Origin: Trabulsiella odontotermitis
GTDB taxonomy: Bacteria; Pseudomonadota; Gammaproteobacteria; Enterobacterales; Enterobacteriaceae
Reading direction: 5' to 3'
NCBI RefSeq assembly: GCF_030053895.1
Contig: NZ_CP125781.1
Coordinates: 3,472,001 to 3,536,000 of the forward strand
DNA: 64,000 nucleotides
Shown here: positions 33,905 to 43,680 of the stretch, one piece after another
Layout of the letters: each line of letters begins with the position of its first letter
Position numbering within the stretch: position 1 is the first letter of the stretch
Notes under the pieces: generated by a model
The model's database searches: none
Told to the model about the DNA's origin: nothing
Seen by the model: the letters and a program-made list of their open reading frames with translations, nothing else
Program-made: the position numbers and the translations under genes

Positions 33905-35278
33905 TCAGTTATTTTCAGCGAGCTGGCGCTGACGACGTGTTTTGATGCCCCAGCCAGCCAGCAACAGGACAATCCACGCGAAGCCGACGTACAGCGAGAT
34001 GCGCGTATCCGGATGATAGCCAATCAGCGCGATAATAAACACCAGGAACAGCAAACCAACCACGGTGGTCGCAACACCGCCCGGCACTTTGAATTTCAGC
34101 GCATTCACTTCTTCCGGCGGCAGACGACGACGGAAAGCGATTTGCGACAGCAGGATCATGATCCACACCCAGACAGTGGCAAAGGTCGCCAGCGAGGCGA
34201 TAACCAGGAACACATTTTCCGGCATGATGTAGTTGAGATACACCGCAGACAGCAACGCAATAGTCATCACCAGTACCGTCACCCACGGAATGCCGCGGCG
34301 CGAGGTTTTGGCAAACACCTTCGGCGCGCTGCCTTGTTCCGCCATGCCGTGCAACATACGCCCTACGCCAAACACATCACTGTTGATGGCGGAGAGCGAC
34401 GCCGTCAGCACCACAAAGTTGAGAATGCTGGCGGCGAAGGTAATGCCCATGTGCTGAAAGGTCAGCACGAATGGACTACCGTTAGTGCCCACCTGATTCC
34501 ACGGGTAAATCGACATGATCACAAACAGCGTGCCGACATAAAACACCAGAATACGCATCGGTACTGAGTTGATGGCGCGCGGAATGGACTTCTCTGGGTC
34601 TTTCGCTTCACCAGCAGTGATGCCGATGATTTCAATCCCGCCGTAGGCGAACATCACCATTTGCAGTGACATCACCATCCCGAGCCAGCCGTTACTGAAG
34701 AAGCCGCCGTTGCTCCAGAGATTGTGAATACCGGTGGGCTGCCCGCCGTTGCCGATGCCCCAGATGATGATGCCGAAACCAGCGACAATCATGATGATAA
34801 TAGTGGCGACTTTAAAGAACGAGAACCAGAACTCCAGTTCACCGAACACCTTCACGCTCATCAGGTTGATAGCACAGATGATCAGCACCACGCTCAGCAC
34901 CCAGATCCAGTGCGGCACCGCCGGGAACCAGACACCCATATAGATGCCGAAAGCGGTAACATCCGCGATTGCCACAATCAGGATTTCGAAACAGTAGGTC
35001 CAGCCAGTGATGTACCCGGCAAGCGGGCCGAGATTTTCCTGCGCATAGCGCGAAAAGGAGCTGGCAGAAGGGTTGTGCACGGACATTTCGCCCAGCGCAC
35101 GCATAATGATATAAGCGGCGACACCGCCAATGATATACGCCAGCAGCACGCTCGGACCGGCCATTTTAATGGCGTCGGCCGAACCATAAAAAAGCCCGGT
35201 ACCAATCGCAGATCCGAGCGCCATGAAGCGAATGTGGCGCGTGCTCAGCCCGCGTTTTAGCTTATTTGTACTTTCCAT
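33905..35278 (-). CDS. proY: Amino-acid permease ProY
   Basis: APC-superfamily inner-membrane permease of 457 residues with 12 spans; its Salmonella homologue is a cryptic proline transporter. The N-terminal motif LKRGLSTRHIRFMALGSAIGTGLFYGSA and the internal FAYGGIEIIGITAGEAKDPEKSIPRAI are typical of the amino-acid transporter family. The start at 35278 (MESTNKLKRG) fits homologues; an in-frame ATG 15 codons upstream falls in the terminator region of brnQ and is unlikely. It lies downstream of brnQ on the same strand. Confidence 0.96.
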   Translation of the reverse strand: MESTNKLKRGLSTRHIRFMALGSAIGTGLFYGSADAIKMAGPSVLLAYIIGGVAAYIIMRALGEMSVHNPSASSFSRYAQENLGPLAGYITGWTYCFEILIVAIADVTAFGIYMGVWFPAVPHWIWVLSVVLIICAINLMSVKVFGELEFWFSFFKVATIIIMIVAGFGIIIWGIGNGGQPTGIHNLWSNGGFFSNGWLGMVMSLQMVMFAYGGIEIIGITAGEAKDPEKSIPRAINSVPMRILVFYVGTLFVIMSIYPWNQVGTNGSPFVLTFQHMGITFAASILNFVVLTASLSAINSDVFGVGRMLHGMAEQGSAPKVFAKTSRRGIPWVTVLVMTIALLSAVYLNYIMPENVFLVIASLATFATVWVWIMILLSQIAFRRRLPPEEVNALKFKVPGGVATTVVGLLFLVFIIALIGYHPDTRISLYVGFAWIVLLLAGWGIKTRRQRQLAENN

Positions 35279-35307
35279 CGACTCCACTGCCAAAAATGCC
35301 AAATTAT

Positions 35308-35344
35308 CAAAAACAAAAACCACGGAGTTTCACACCCCGTGGTT
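35308..35344 (-). terminator. Terminator between brnQ and proY
   Basis: On the minus strand AACCACGG and CCGTGGTT pair, followed by TTTGTTTTTG. It lies 22 bases beyond the brnQ stop. Confidence 0.8.
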
Positions 35345-35366
35345 ATTTAACCCTGTTTGCGCCGGA

Positions 35367-36686
35367 TTAGTGGGCGTTTGACGTTACCTGACGGCCCGCA
35401 GCGCGATCCCAGATAACAGCCAGCACCACCATCACCATCGTCGGCATCAGCCAGGCAAGCCCCTGCTCTGCCAGCGGCAGACGCGCGGTCCAGCCCGGCA
35501 GCATCTCCGCAAAGGCGGACGCCTTAACGCCGTCAAGGATACCAAAAACCAGGCTGATAAACATCGGCGGCGCAATCACGCGGGTGGTACCGTGCCACCA
35601 GTTGCGGGTGAAGCTCAGCACGACCAGCGCAATACACGGCGGATAAATGGCAGTCAGCACCGGAATGGAAATCTGGATCAAATGGCTCAGGCCAAGGTTG
35701 GACACCGCCATCGAGAAGACGCCAAGTACCAGCACCAGCGTGCGGTAGGAGAACGGCAGATATTGCGAGAAGAACTCTGCGCAGGCGCAGGTCAGGCCCA
35801 CGGCGGTAACCATACAGGCGATGAAAATCAGCGCCGCTAACAGGAAGCTGCCCGCGCCACCGAAGGTGTGCTGCACATAAGCATGCAGAATGGCCGCGCC
35901 GTTGGCGGATTGATCAACCAGCAGCGAGCTGTCAGAGCCGAGGCGGAACAGCGCCAGGTAAAGCAGCGTCAGGCCGACACCGGCCATCAGACCGGCCCAG
36001 ATGGTGTAGCGGGTCAGCAGGCGCGCTTCCGTTACGCCACGCGAACGCGCCGCGTTAACAATAACAATACCAAAGACCATCGCGCCCAGCGTATCCATCG
36101 TCAGATAACCGTTAACAAAACCGTTGGAGAACGGCGCGGTCTGATAGGCTTCCAGCGCATGGCTGATCGGCCCGGCCGGCCAGACGATAGCGGCAATAGA
36201 GAGGATCAGCAGCGCGATGATTTTCAGCGGCGCCAGGAAGTTACCGACGGTGTCCAGCAGCTTGCCCGGGTAGAGCGACACGAGGATCACCAGTGCGAAA
36301 TAGACCAGGCTATAGATGAACAGCGGCATCGTGCCGTCACCCGTCAGCGGCGCAATCCCCACTTCAAAGGAGACCGTCGCCGTACGCGGCGTGGCGAACA
36401 ACGGACCGACCGCCAGATAGCAGACCGTCGCCAGCAATACGCCCGCGATTTTACCAATCGGCGTGCTGAGGCTGTCCACACCACCGCCGACTTTCGCCAG
36501 CGCCACCACCGTCAGTACCGGCAGCCCCACTGCCGTAATCAGGAAGCCAAACGCCGCCATCCAGACGTGTTCACCAGCCTGCAAACCAACCATAGGTGGA
36601 AAAATAATGTTGCCAGCGCCAACAAACAACGCAAAGGTCATAAAGCCCAGGGCGATGATGTCGCGTGATTTTAACTGATGGGTCAT
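35367..36686 (-). CDS. brnQ: Branched-chain amino-acid transporter BrnQ (LIV-II)
   Basis: Sodium-coupled inner-membrane carrier for leucine, isoleucine and valine, LIVCS family, 439 residues and 12 spans. Conserved stretches include DIIALGFMTFALFVGAGNIIFPPMVGLQAG at the start and GPLFATPRTATVSFEVG. The start at 36686 (MTHQLKSRDII) is chosen from homologues; an upstream in-frame ATG would add 26 polar residues. It is followed by its own terminator and then proY. The region upstream is shared with a possible divergent small gene. Confidence 0.97.
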   Translation of the reverse strand: MTHQLKSRDIIALGFMTFALFVGAGNIIFPPMVGLQAGEHVWMAAFGFLITAVGLPVLTVVALAKVGGGVDSLSTPIGKIAGVLLATVCYLAVGPLFATPRTATVSFEVGIAPLTGDGTMPLFIYSLVYFALVILVSLYPGKLLDTVGNFLAPLKIIALLILSIAAIVWPAGPISHALEAYQTAPFSNGFVNGYLTMDTLGAMVFGIVIVNAARSRGVTEARLLTRYTIWAGLMAGVGLTLLYLALFRLGSDSSLLVDQSANGAAILHAYVQHTFGGAGSFLLAALIFIACMVTAVGLTCACAEFFSQYLPFSYRTLVLVLGVFSMAVSNLGLSHLIQISIPVLTAIYPPCIALVVLSFTRNWWHGTTRVIAPPMFISLVFGILDGVKASAFAEMLPGWTARLPLAEQGLAWLMPTMVMVVLAVIWDRAAGRQVTSNAH

Positions 36687-36904
36687 AGTGTCTGACTGCC
36701 TGTGGATGTGGTGTTGTAAAAATGTAACCTTTCGCGTTTTCCCGATGGGATAATACCGCGGCAATAAATGGGTAACTCAGCGGGATATGCTCCCGAATAC
36801 GCGCGGCGAAGAATTGTTTTTCGAATTACCACGCAAATGCAGTGCGTAAAAGTCTGCAAGGGCGCAATTTAAACGCTTATAACGTTTTAAAGCAAGGAGG
36901 GATC

Positions 36905-37015
36905 GTGAAACCAGATGATTATGCTAATAGTAATTTCTGGCATAGCTTTTTCAGCCAGTCAGACAAAAAACTTATGGCTAATCATGCGAACAAAAAAACA
37001 TCAGACGCGCATTAA
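36905..37015 (+). CDS. Candidate small protein of 36 residues (unknown)
   Basis: A GTG-initiated frame encodes a hydrophilic peptide starting MKPDDYANSNFWHSFF and ending KKTSDAH, then TAA. AAGGAGGG lies five to seven bases before the GTG, a near-perfect Shine-Dalgarno sequence. A possible -10 (TATAAC, 36878-36883) is just upstream, which would give a very short leader. No signal peptide or membrane span is present; the composition is Asn/Lys/Ser-rich with three aromatic residues clustered (FWHSFF). It is transcribed opposite to brnQ and phoR. I do not recognise a family. The frame could be chance, but the ribosome site and clean stop before the phoR terminator argue for a real gene. Confidence 0.45.
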   Translation: MKPDDYANSNFWHSFFSQSDKKLMANHANKKTSDAH

Positions 37016-37042
37016 TCCATCAGATTTACGATCAGCTGCAAA

Positions 37043-37068
37043 TAAAAAGGACCAGCCTGCGCTGGTCC
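37043..37068 (-). terminator. Terminator of phoB-phoR
   Basis: GGACCAGC and GCTGGTCC form an eight-pair stem with a CTGC/GCAG loop; on the minus strand it is followed by TTTTTATTT, 27 bases beyond the phoR stop. Confidence 0.9.
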
Positions 37069-37095
37069 CGGAAAGAAAAGCTGACAACGCCAGGA

Positions 37096-38391
37096 TTATC
37101 CGGCTTTTTTGGCAATCAAACGTTCCGGCAGGATAAAGCTAAAACGCGTGCCTTTGCCGACGGTACTTTCAATATCCAGACGGCTGTCGTGATGGCTGAT
37201 CGCATGTTTCACAATCGCCAGCCCCAGGCCGCTGCCGCCGGTTTGCCGCGAACGGGCTTTATCAACGCGATAGAAACGTTCGGTCAGACGCGGAATATGT
37301 TCCGCCGCAATCCCCGGGCCGTTATCCTCCACGCTGAACAGCGCGCCATGCATCACCCGCTCCCAGCGAACGGTGATCTCCGTGCCGGCTGGCGTGTGGT
37401 TAATCGCGTTATACACCAGGTTTGAAATGGCGCTGCGCAACTGTTCTTCATTACCCATTACCTGCAGGGAATCATCCACCTCAAAATGGAGGATATGCTT
37501 CTGCTGGCTGAGGGTTTGCGCTTCGCGTTCCACCACGCGCAGCATCATCGGCACGTCAATGCGGTCGTTCAGCGCCATTTTCGGCGCGGCTTCAATCTTC
37601 GATAACGTCAACAACTGTTTGACCAGCCCTTCCATCCGATAGGTTTGCTCACGCATGGTATGCAGGGCTTTGTCACGCAACGGGCCTTCCAGTGTCTGCT
37701 CCTGCATCATTTCGAGATAACCCTGCAACACCGTCAGCGGTGTACGCAGCTCGTGACTGACGTTGGCGAAGAAATTGCGTCGCGCGCCTTCCAGTTGATG
37801 CATCTGGGTGACGTCGCGCGCCACCATCAGCCACTGTTGCTCGCTGTAAGGCATCACGCGGATTTCCAGATGTCGCCCGGTATTAAGCACCAGATTCAGC
37901 GGCTTTGAGAAATCGCGATGTTTAAGGTAGTGGGCAAATTCTGGATAGCGGAGCAGATTAAGAATGTTTTGCCCACTGTCGTCGGGCCAGCGTAACCCCA
38001 GCACCTGCTGTGCCAGACCGTTACACCAGAACATGTTGCCCTCCTCAGTGGTGAGGATGACGGCATCCGGCAGTGATTCCGCACCGCTGCGAAAGCGTTT
38101 GATCAGACTTCCCAGCTCGCGCCGCCGTTTTTTATTACGCAACTGCATCTGATGCAGACCGTATAACAGCGGCTCCCAGCTGCCAAGTCCTGGCGGCGGC
38201 GTCATGCTACGATCAACCCAAAGCCACCAGGAAAGACGTAATAAATTCCAGAAATGCCAGATTAACAACCCTGTCACCGCCGCCAGTAAAAACCACGGCA
38301 GATAACCAAAAATAGCCCCCAGAATGAACGCCGGGATACAACATAAGATCAGCTCAAGCGCCAGCCTTCTCCATGACAGCCGTTCCAGCAC
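37096..38391 (-). CDS. phoR: Phosphate-regulon sensor histidine kinase PhoR
   Basis: Inner-membrane sensor kinase that, with PhoU and the Pst transporter, signals phosphate limitation to PhoB. The 431-residue protein has two N-terminal spans (about 10-60), a PAS domain (FRSGAESLPDAVILTTEEGNMFWCN onward), the phospho-acceptor His213 in NVSHELRTPLTV and ATPase boxes NAINHTPAG, VEDNGPGIAAEHIPRLTERF and GGSGLGLAIV. Length equals E. coli PhoR. It follows phoB after 21 bases in one operon. Confidence 0.98.
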   Translation of the reverse strand: MLERLSWRRLALELILCCIPAFILGAIFGYLPWFLLAAVTGLLIWHFWNLLRLSWWLWVDRSMTPPPGLGSWEPLLYGLHQMQLRNKKRRRELGSLIKRFRSGAESLPDAVILTTEEGNMFWCNGLAQQVLGLRWPDDSGQNILNLLRYPEFAHYLKHRDFSKPLNLVLNTGRHLEIRVMPYSEQQWLMVARDVTQMHQLEGARRNFFANVSHELRTPLTVLQGYLEMMQEQTLEGPLRDKALHTMREQTYRMEGLVKQLLTLSKIEAAPKMALNDRIDVPMMLRVVEREAQTLSQQKHILHFEVDDSLQVMGNEEQLRSAISNLVYNAINHTPAGTEITVRWERVMHGALFSVEDNGPGIAAEHIPRLTERFYRVDKARSRQTGGSGLGLAIVKHAISHHDSRLDIESTVGKGTRFSFILPERLIAKKAG

Positions 38392-38412
38392 GGGTCTACT
38401 CCTGTCAAATTT

Positions 38413-39102
<690 letters not shown>

Positions 39103-39145
39103 TATTTACCCTGTATTTTTAGTAGCAATTATAGAGTGCGGCGCC

Positions 39146-39179
39146 ATTATGCGTCAGATTTATGACAGATTTATGAAAA
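39146..39179 (-). promoter_or_regulatory. Pho box and -10 of the phoB promoter
   Basis: On the minus strand TTTTCATAAATCTGTCAT (39179-39162) matches the Pho box, two 7-base repeats spaced 11 bases apart; CATAAT (39151-39146) follows ten bases later as the -10. The arrangement matches the E. coli phoB promoter as I recall it. Confidence 0.88.
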
Positions 39180-39284
39180 GATGACCGTCTTATGATAGTC
39201 ACACCCGGAGATTATGACACCCGTCGACCCCACCCGCGTTGAATGTTTATAATCGGCGCTACGCTTCTCTGCTACGGACCCACT

Positions 39285-40487
39285 ATGCGCATCATCCACA
39301 CCTCAGACTGGCACCTCGGCCAGAACTTTTACAGCAAGAGCCGTGCTGCCGAACACGAGGCATTTCTTGACTGGCTGCTGCTGACCGCAGAAGAACAACA
39401 GGTTGATGCCATTATTGTTGCAGGCGATATTTTTGATACTGGTTCGCCGCCAAGCTATGCGCGCGAACTCTATAACCGCTTTGTCGTGAAGCTCCAGCAA
39501 ACCGGCTGTCATCTGGTGGTGCTTGCCGGCAACCATGACTCTGTCGCGACGCTTAATGAATCGCGCGATATCCTCGCGTTTCTGAATACCACGGTGGTTG
39601 CCAGCGCGGGCTGCGCCCCTTTTGAACTGAAGCGCCACGACGGCACCGTGGGGGCGATTTTCTGCCCGGTGCCTTTCCTGCGCCCGCGCGATATCGTCAC
39701 CAGTCAGGCCGGGCATTCTGGCAGCGAAAAACAGCAGCACCTGCTGGCTGCCATTACCGATTACTATCATCAGCAACACCAGCAGGCTGTTGCGCTGCGT
39801 GGCAACCGCGCGTTGCCGATTATCGCCAGCGGCCACCTCACCACTGTCGGCGCCAGTAAAAGCGATGCAGTACGCGATATCTACATCGGCACGCTTGACG
39901 CCTTTCCGGCGCAGAATTTCCCCGCTGCTGATTACATCGCTCTCGGCCATATCCACCGCGCGCAGCAGATCGGCGGCAGCGAGCATATTCGCTACTGTGG
40001 CTCACCGATTGCCCTGAGTTTTGACGAAACCGGAAAACGCAAAAGCGTCCACCTGGTGAGTTTCAGCGGCGGCAAACTGGCGCAAGTCGATACGCTTGAG
40101 GTGCCGGTGACGCAGCCGCTGGCGGTGATCAAAGGCGATTTCGCCAGTATCAGCGCCCAGCTTGGCGAGTGGCGCAACCGTACAGAAACAGTGCCGGTGT
40201 GGCTGGATATCGAAATCAGCAGCGACGAATACCTGCACGATCTACAACGCAAAATTCAGACCCTCACCGAAGATTTGCCGGTTGAGGTGCTCCTTATTCG
40301 CCGTAGCCGCGAACAGCGGGAGCGGATCATCGCCAGTGAGAAGCGTGAATCCCTGAGCGAACTGCGGGTGGAAGAAGTGTTTGCCCGCCGCCTCGCACTG
40401 GAAACGCTGGAGGAGGACCAACAGGCGCGCCTGCGACAGTTGTTCGATGAGACCCTGCACAGCCTGTCCGGGGAGGAAAACGCATGA
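39285..40487 (+). CDS. sbcD: Exonuclease subunit SbcD
   Basis: Nuclease subunit of SbcCD, the bacterial Mre11-Rad50 complex that cleaves DNA hairpins and protein-blocked ends. The 400-residue protein has phosphodiesterase motifs HTSDWHLGQ, GDIFDTGSPP, LAGNHDS and GHLTT/LGHIHRAQ. The start at 39285 (MRIIHTSDWHLGQ) fits the family; an in-frame ATG 14 codons upstream would add an unmatched leader. The stop overlaps the sbcC ATG (ATGA), giving coupled synthesis of the two subunits. Confidence 0.97.
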   Translation: MRIIHTSDWHLGQNFYSKSRAAEHEAFLDWLLLTAEEQQVDAIIVAGDIFDTGSPPSYARELYNRFVVKLQQTGCHLVVLAGNHDSVATLNESRDILAFLNTTVVASAGCAPFELKRHDGTVGAIFCPVPFLRPRDIVTSQAGHSGSEKQQHLLAAITDYYHQQHQQAVALRGNRALPIIASGHLTTVGASKSDAVRDIYIGTLDAFPAQNFPAADYIALGHIHRAQQIGGSEHIRYCGSPIALSFDETGKRKSVHLVSFSGGKLAQVDTLEVPVTQPLAVIKGDFASISAQLGEWRNRTETVPVWLDIEISSDEYLHDLQRKIQTLTEDLPVEVLLIRRSREQRERIIASEKRESLSELRVEEVFARRLALETLEEDQQARLRQLFDETLHSLSGEENA

Positions 40488-43400
40488 AAATCCTCAGCCT
40501 GCGACTTAAAAATATCAACTCCCTCAAAGGTGAATGGAAAATCGACTTCACCGCCGAGCCGTTCGCCAGCAACGGTTTGTTTGCCATCACCGGCCCGACC
40601 GGCGCAGGGAAAACCACGCTGCTGGACGCCATCTGCCTCGCGCTTTACCACGAAACCCCGCGTCTGAACACCGTCTCACAATCGCAAAATGATCTGATGA
40701 CCCGCGACACCGCCGAGTGTCTGGCGGAGGTGGAATTCGAGGTTAAAGGGGTCAGTTACCGTGCCTTCTGGAGTCAGAACCGCGCGCGTAATCAGCCGGA
40801 CGGAAATTTACAGGCACCGCGGGTGGAGCTCGCCCGCAGCGAAGACGGCAAAATTCTGGCAGATAAAGTCAAAGACAAGCTGGATCTGACCGCCTCGCTG
40901 ACCGGGCTCGATTATGGCCGTTTCACCCGTTCGATGCTGCTGTCGCAGGGGCAATTCGCTGCCTTTCTTAACGCAAAACCCAAAGAGCGGGCTGAATTGC
41001 TCGAAGAGCTGACCGGCACGGAAATCTACGGGCAAATTTCGGCGATGGTGTTCGAAAAACACAAAAATGCCCGTACCGAACTGGAAAAATGGCAGGCGCA
41101 GGCATCCGGCGTGCAGATGCTCAGCGACGAGCAACAGCAGGCGTTGCAGCAACGTTTGCAGGCACTTACTACGGAAGAACAGCAGACGCTGACTGCTCAG
41201 GCACAGTTGCAGACGCAGCTCCAGTGGCTCCACCGCCAGCAGGAGCTGGAAACTCAGCAGCAGCTTAGCCAGACCCGCTTACGCGACGCACAACAGGCGT
41301 TAGTGGCGGCGCAACCACAACTGGAGACCCTGACCCGCACGCAACCTGCCGAACAGTTACGCCCGCTATGGACGCGCCTGCAAGAACAGACGGCGACAGT
41401 CGCTGACACCCGTCGGCAGAGCGAGGAAGTAAATACTCGCTTACACGCCTCGCTGCGCTTGCGTGACCGCATCTGGCGCAGCGCCGAACAGCAGCACAGT
41501 GCCTTGCGCGAACAGGAAAAACGCGTCGCAGACTGGATCGAACAGCATGAACACTTTCGCCAGTTGGCAACGATGCTGAGCGGCTGGCAGGCCACTTTCT
41601 CCCAGCTCTCGCGGGATGGCGCGCAACTCGCCACGCTGCGGCAAAAACAACATGAGCTGGAGCAAAAACGCCTGGCGCTGCCAGATTCCGGCCTGACGCT
41701 GGACGGCGATGCCCTCGCGCGAGCACTGGCGCAACACAGCGCCCTGCGACCGCAACGTCAGCAACTCGCTGCCCTGCACGGCCAGTTTTTACCGCTGCAA
41801 CAACGCTTACAACGGTTGCAGGAAGGGTTAATCGCGCGCCAGAACGAGCAGGCGCAAATGGAAACCCAACTGCAACAGCGACGCCAGCACTATAAAGAAA
41901 AACAGCAGCAGTATGTTGACGTGCGTACCCTGTGCGAGCAGGAAGCCACCATTGTGAAGCTGGAAGCGGAGCGCGCGCGTTTGCAAGCCGGGCTGCCCTG
42001 CCCGCTGTGCGGCTCAACGGAACATCCGGCAGTGGCGGAATATCAGGCCATCGTTCCCGGCGTGAATCAGGCTCGCCGCGATGAACTTGAGCGCGAAGTT
42101 AATAAGCTGAAAGAGGAAGGCGCGGCGCTGCGGGGGCAACTGGAGGCGTTGCAGAAGCAGACGCAAAATGACACGCAGGAAGCGGACGCTCTGCGCCAGC
42201 AAACGCTCGCGCTCACGGCACAATGGCAACAGGTGATCAGCGAACTACAGATCACGCTGTCACCCACGGACGATATCGCCGGCTGGCTGAAACAGCAGGA
42301 CGATGAAGAACAGCAACTCTGGCAGGCCAGCCAGCGGCTCAGCCTGCAGAGTCAGATCAACGAATTACAGCAGCAATATGAGCAGCTGACGCAGGAAGGT
42401 GAGGCGCGTTTACAGGTGCTCGACGACGCGCTCCGCCCGTTTAACCTGACGCTGCCCGCGACTGGCGAAGAAACGCACTGGCTGGCGGCGCGCAATGAAG
42501 ATGCCCGTCAGTGGCAGACGCAGCAAACGGAGCAACAGACGCTCCAGCAACAGCGTAGCGCGCTGGTTCCGTTGCTGGAAACGCTGCCAAAACCTGCTAC
42601 GGAAGAGACACTGGAGCCTGCGCCGCTTGATGGCTGGCAGCAGGTGCATCATGACTGCGTGTCGTTGCACAGCCAGTGGCAAACGCGCCAGCAGCAGGAA
42701 GCGCTGGAGAACGAACGACTGACCGCGTTGCAGAAACAGTTTACCGACGCGCTCGTCGCCAGCCCGTTTGCCGATCAACCCGCTTTTCTGGCCGCCCTGC
42801 TTGATGAGAACACTCGCCAGACGCTGGAACAGTTGAAAACAGAGCTGGAGAAAGCGGTTCAACAAGGGCAGACGCTGGCAGAACAGGCGCAGGCGGCGCT
42901 GCAGCAGCATCAGCAAACACCACCCGCCGCGCTGGATGCCACACGACCGCTTGACGAGTTACAGCAACAGTTGCAGCACTTCACGCAACAACTGCGCGAA
43001 AACACCTCGCTACAGGGGGAGATCCGCCAGCAACTGAAACAGGATGCCGACAACCGGCAGTATCAGCAGGCGCTGATGGAGAAAATCACCCAGGCCACCC
43101 GGCAGGTGGAGGACTGGAGCTGGCTCAACGCGCTGATCGGTTCAAAAGAAGGTGATAAATTCCGCAAATTTGCCCAGGGGCTGACGCTCGACAATCTGGT
43201 GTGGCTGGCGAATCATCAACTGACCCGCCTGCATGGCCGCTATCTGTTGCAGCGCAAAGCCAGCGACGCGCTGGAGCTGGAAGTGGTCGATACCTGGCAG
43301 GCCGATGCGGTGCGCGATACCCGCACGCTGTCCGGGGGCGAGAGCTTCCTCGTCAGCCTCGCGCTGGCGCTGGCGCTTTCAGATCTGGTCAGCCACAAAA

Positions 43401-43624
43401 CGCGGATCGACTCGCTGTTCCTCGATGAAGGGTTTGGCACGCTGGATAGCGAAACGCTGGATACCGCACTCGATGCGCTTGATGCGCTGAATGCCAGCGG
43501 CAAAATCATCGGCGTCATCAGCCACGTTGAGGCGATGAAAGAGCGCATTCCGGTGCAGATCAAAGTGAAGAAAATTAACGGTCTGGGCTACAGCCGGCTG
43601 GATAAAACCTTCGCGGTGGAGTGA
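40484..43624 (+). CDS. sbcC: Exonuclease subunit SbcC
   Basis: ATPase subunit of SbcCD, SMC/Rad50-like, 1046 residues. Walker A is GPTGAGKTT at residues 37-45; long Gln-rich coiled coils (about 180-480 and 530-870) flank the zinc hook CPLC at 506-509. The C-terminal half of the ATPase has LSGGESFLVSLALALALSDL and Walker B SLFLDEGFGTLD. About two residues shorter than E. coli SbcC. Transcribed with sbcD; a REP element follows the stop. Confidence 0.97.
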   Translation: MKILSLRLKNINSLKGEWKIDFTAEPFASNGLFAITGPTGAGKTTLLDAICLALYHETPRLNTVSQSQNDLMTRDTAECLAEVEFEVKGVSYRAFWSQNRARNQPDGNLQAPRVELARSEDGKILADKVKDKLDLTASLTGLDYGRFTRSMLLSQGQFAAFLNAKPKERAELLEELTGTEIYGQISAMVFEKHKNARTELEKWQAQASGVQMLSDEQQQALQQRLQALTTEEQQTLTAQAQLQTQLQWLHRQQELETQQQLSQTRLRDAQQALVAAQPQLETLTRTQPAEQLRPLWTRLQEQTATVADTRRQSEEVNTRLHASLRLRDRIWRSAEQQHSALREQEKRVADWIEQHEHFRQLATMLSGWQATFSQLSRDGAQLATLRQKQHELEQKRLALPDSGLTLDGDALARALAQHSALRPQRQQLAALHGQFLPLQQRLQRLQEGLIARQNEQAQMETQLQQRRQHYKEKQQQYVDVRTLCEQEATIVKLEAERARLQAGLPCPLCGSTEHPAVAEYQAIVPGVNQARRDELEREVNKLKEEGAALRGQLEALQKQTQNDTQEADALRQQTLALTAQWQQVISELQITLSPTDDIAGWLKQQDDEEQQLWQASQRLSLQSQINELQQQYEQLTQEGEARLQVLDDALRPFNLTLPATGEETHWLAARNEDARQWQTQQTEQQTLQQQRSALVPLLETLPKPATEETLEPAPLDGWQQVHHDCVSLHSQWQTRQQQEALENERLTALQKQFTDALVASPFADQPAFLAALLDENTRQTLEQLKTELEKAVQQGQTLAEQAQAALQQHQQTPPAALDATRPLDELQQQLQHFTQQLRENTSLQGEIRQQLKQDADNRQYQQALMEKITQATRQVEDWSWLNALIGSKEGDKFRKFAQGLTLDNLVWLANHQLTRLHGRYLLQRKASDALELEVVDTWQADAVRDTRTLSGGESFLVSLALALALSDLVSHKTRIDSLFLDEGFGTLDSETLDTALDALDALNASGKIIGVISHVEAMKERIPVQIKVKKINGLGYSRLDKTFAVE

Positions 43625-43630
43625 ACGCCA

Positions 43631-43655
43631 GCCCGGGGCGCTATGCTTGCCGGGC
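43631..43655. repeat. REP-like palindrome between sbcC and mak
   Basis: GCCCGG and CCGGGC flank GGCGCTATGCTTG, close to the reversed REP consensus. It lies in the 56-base gap between convergent genes. Confidence 0.75.
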
Positions 43656-43680
43656 TTACGGGTGATTGCAGTATGTGAGG

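Larger units (their letters stand above)
36687..37095. other. Intergenic region brnQ-phoR (about 410 bases)
   Basis: It contains the brnQ leader and promoter area (TATTAT on the minus strand near 36750), a plus-strand 36-codon reading frame with a strong ribosome site (36905-37015) and the phoR terminator (37043-37068). The A+T content rises between 36865 and 37050. Nothing else is recognised. Confidence 0.75.

Noticed and set aside
36463..36678. Plus-strand frames opposite brnQ as a possible divergent gene
   Set aside because: They are antisense to conserved membrane spans of BrnQ and end at its start; only the later 36905 frame has a ribosome site.
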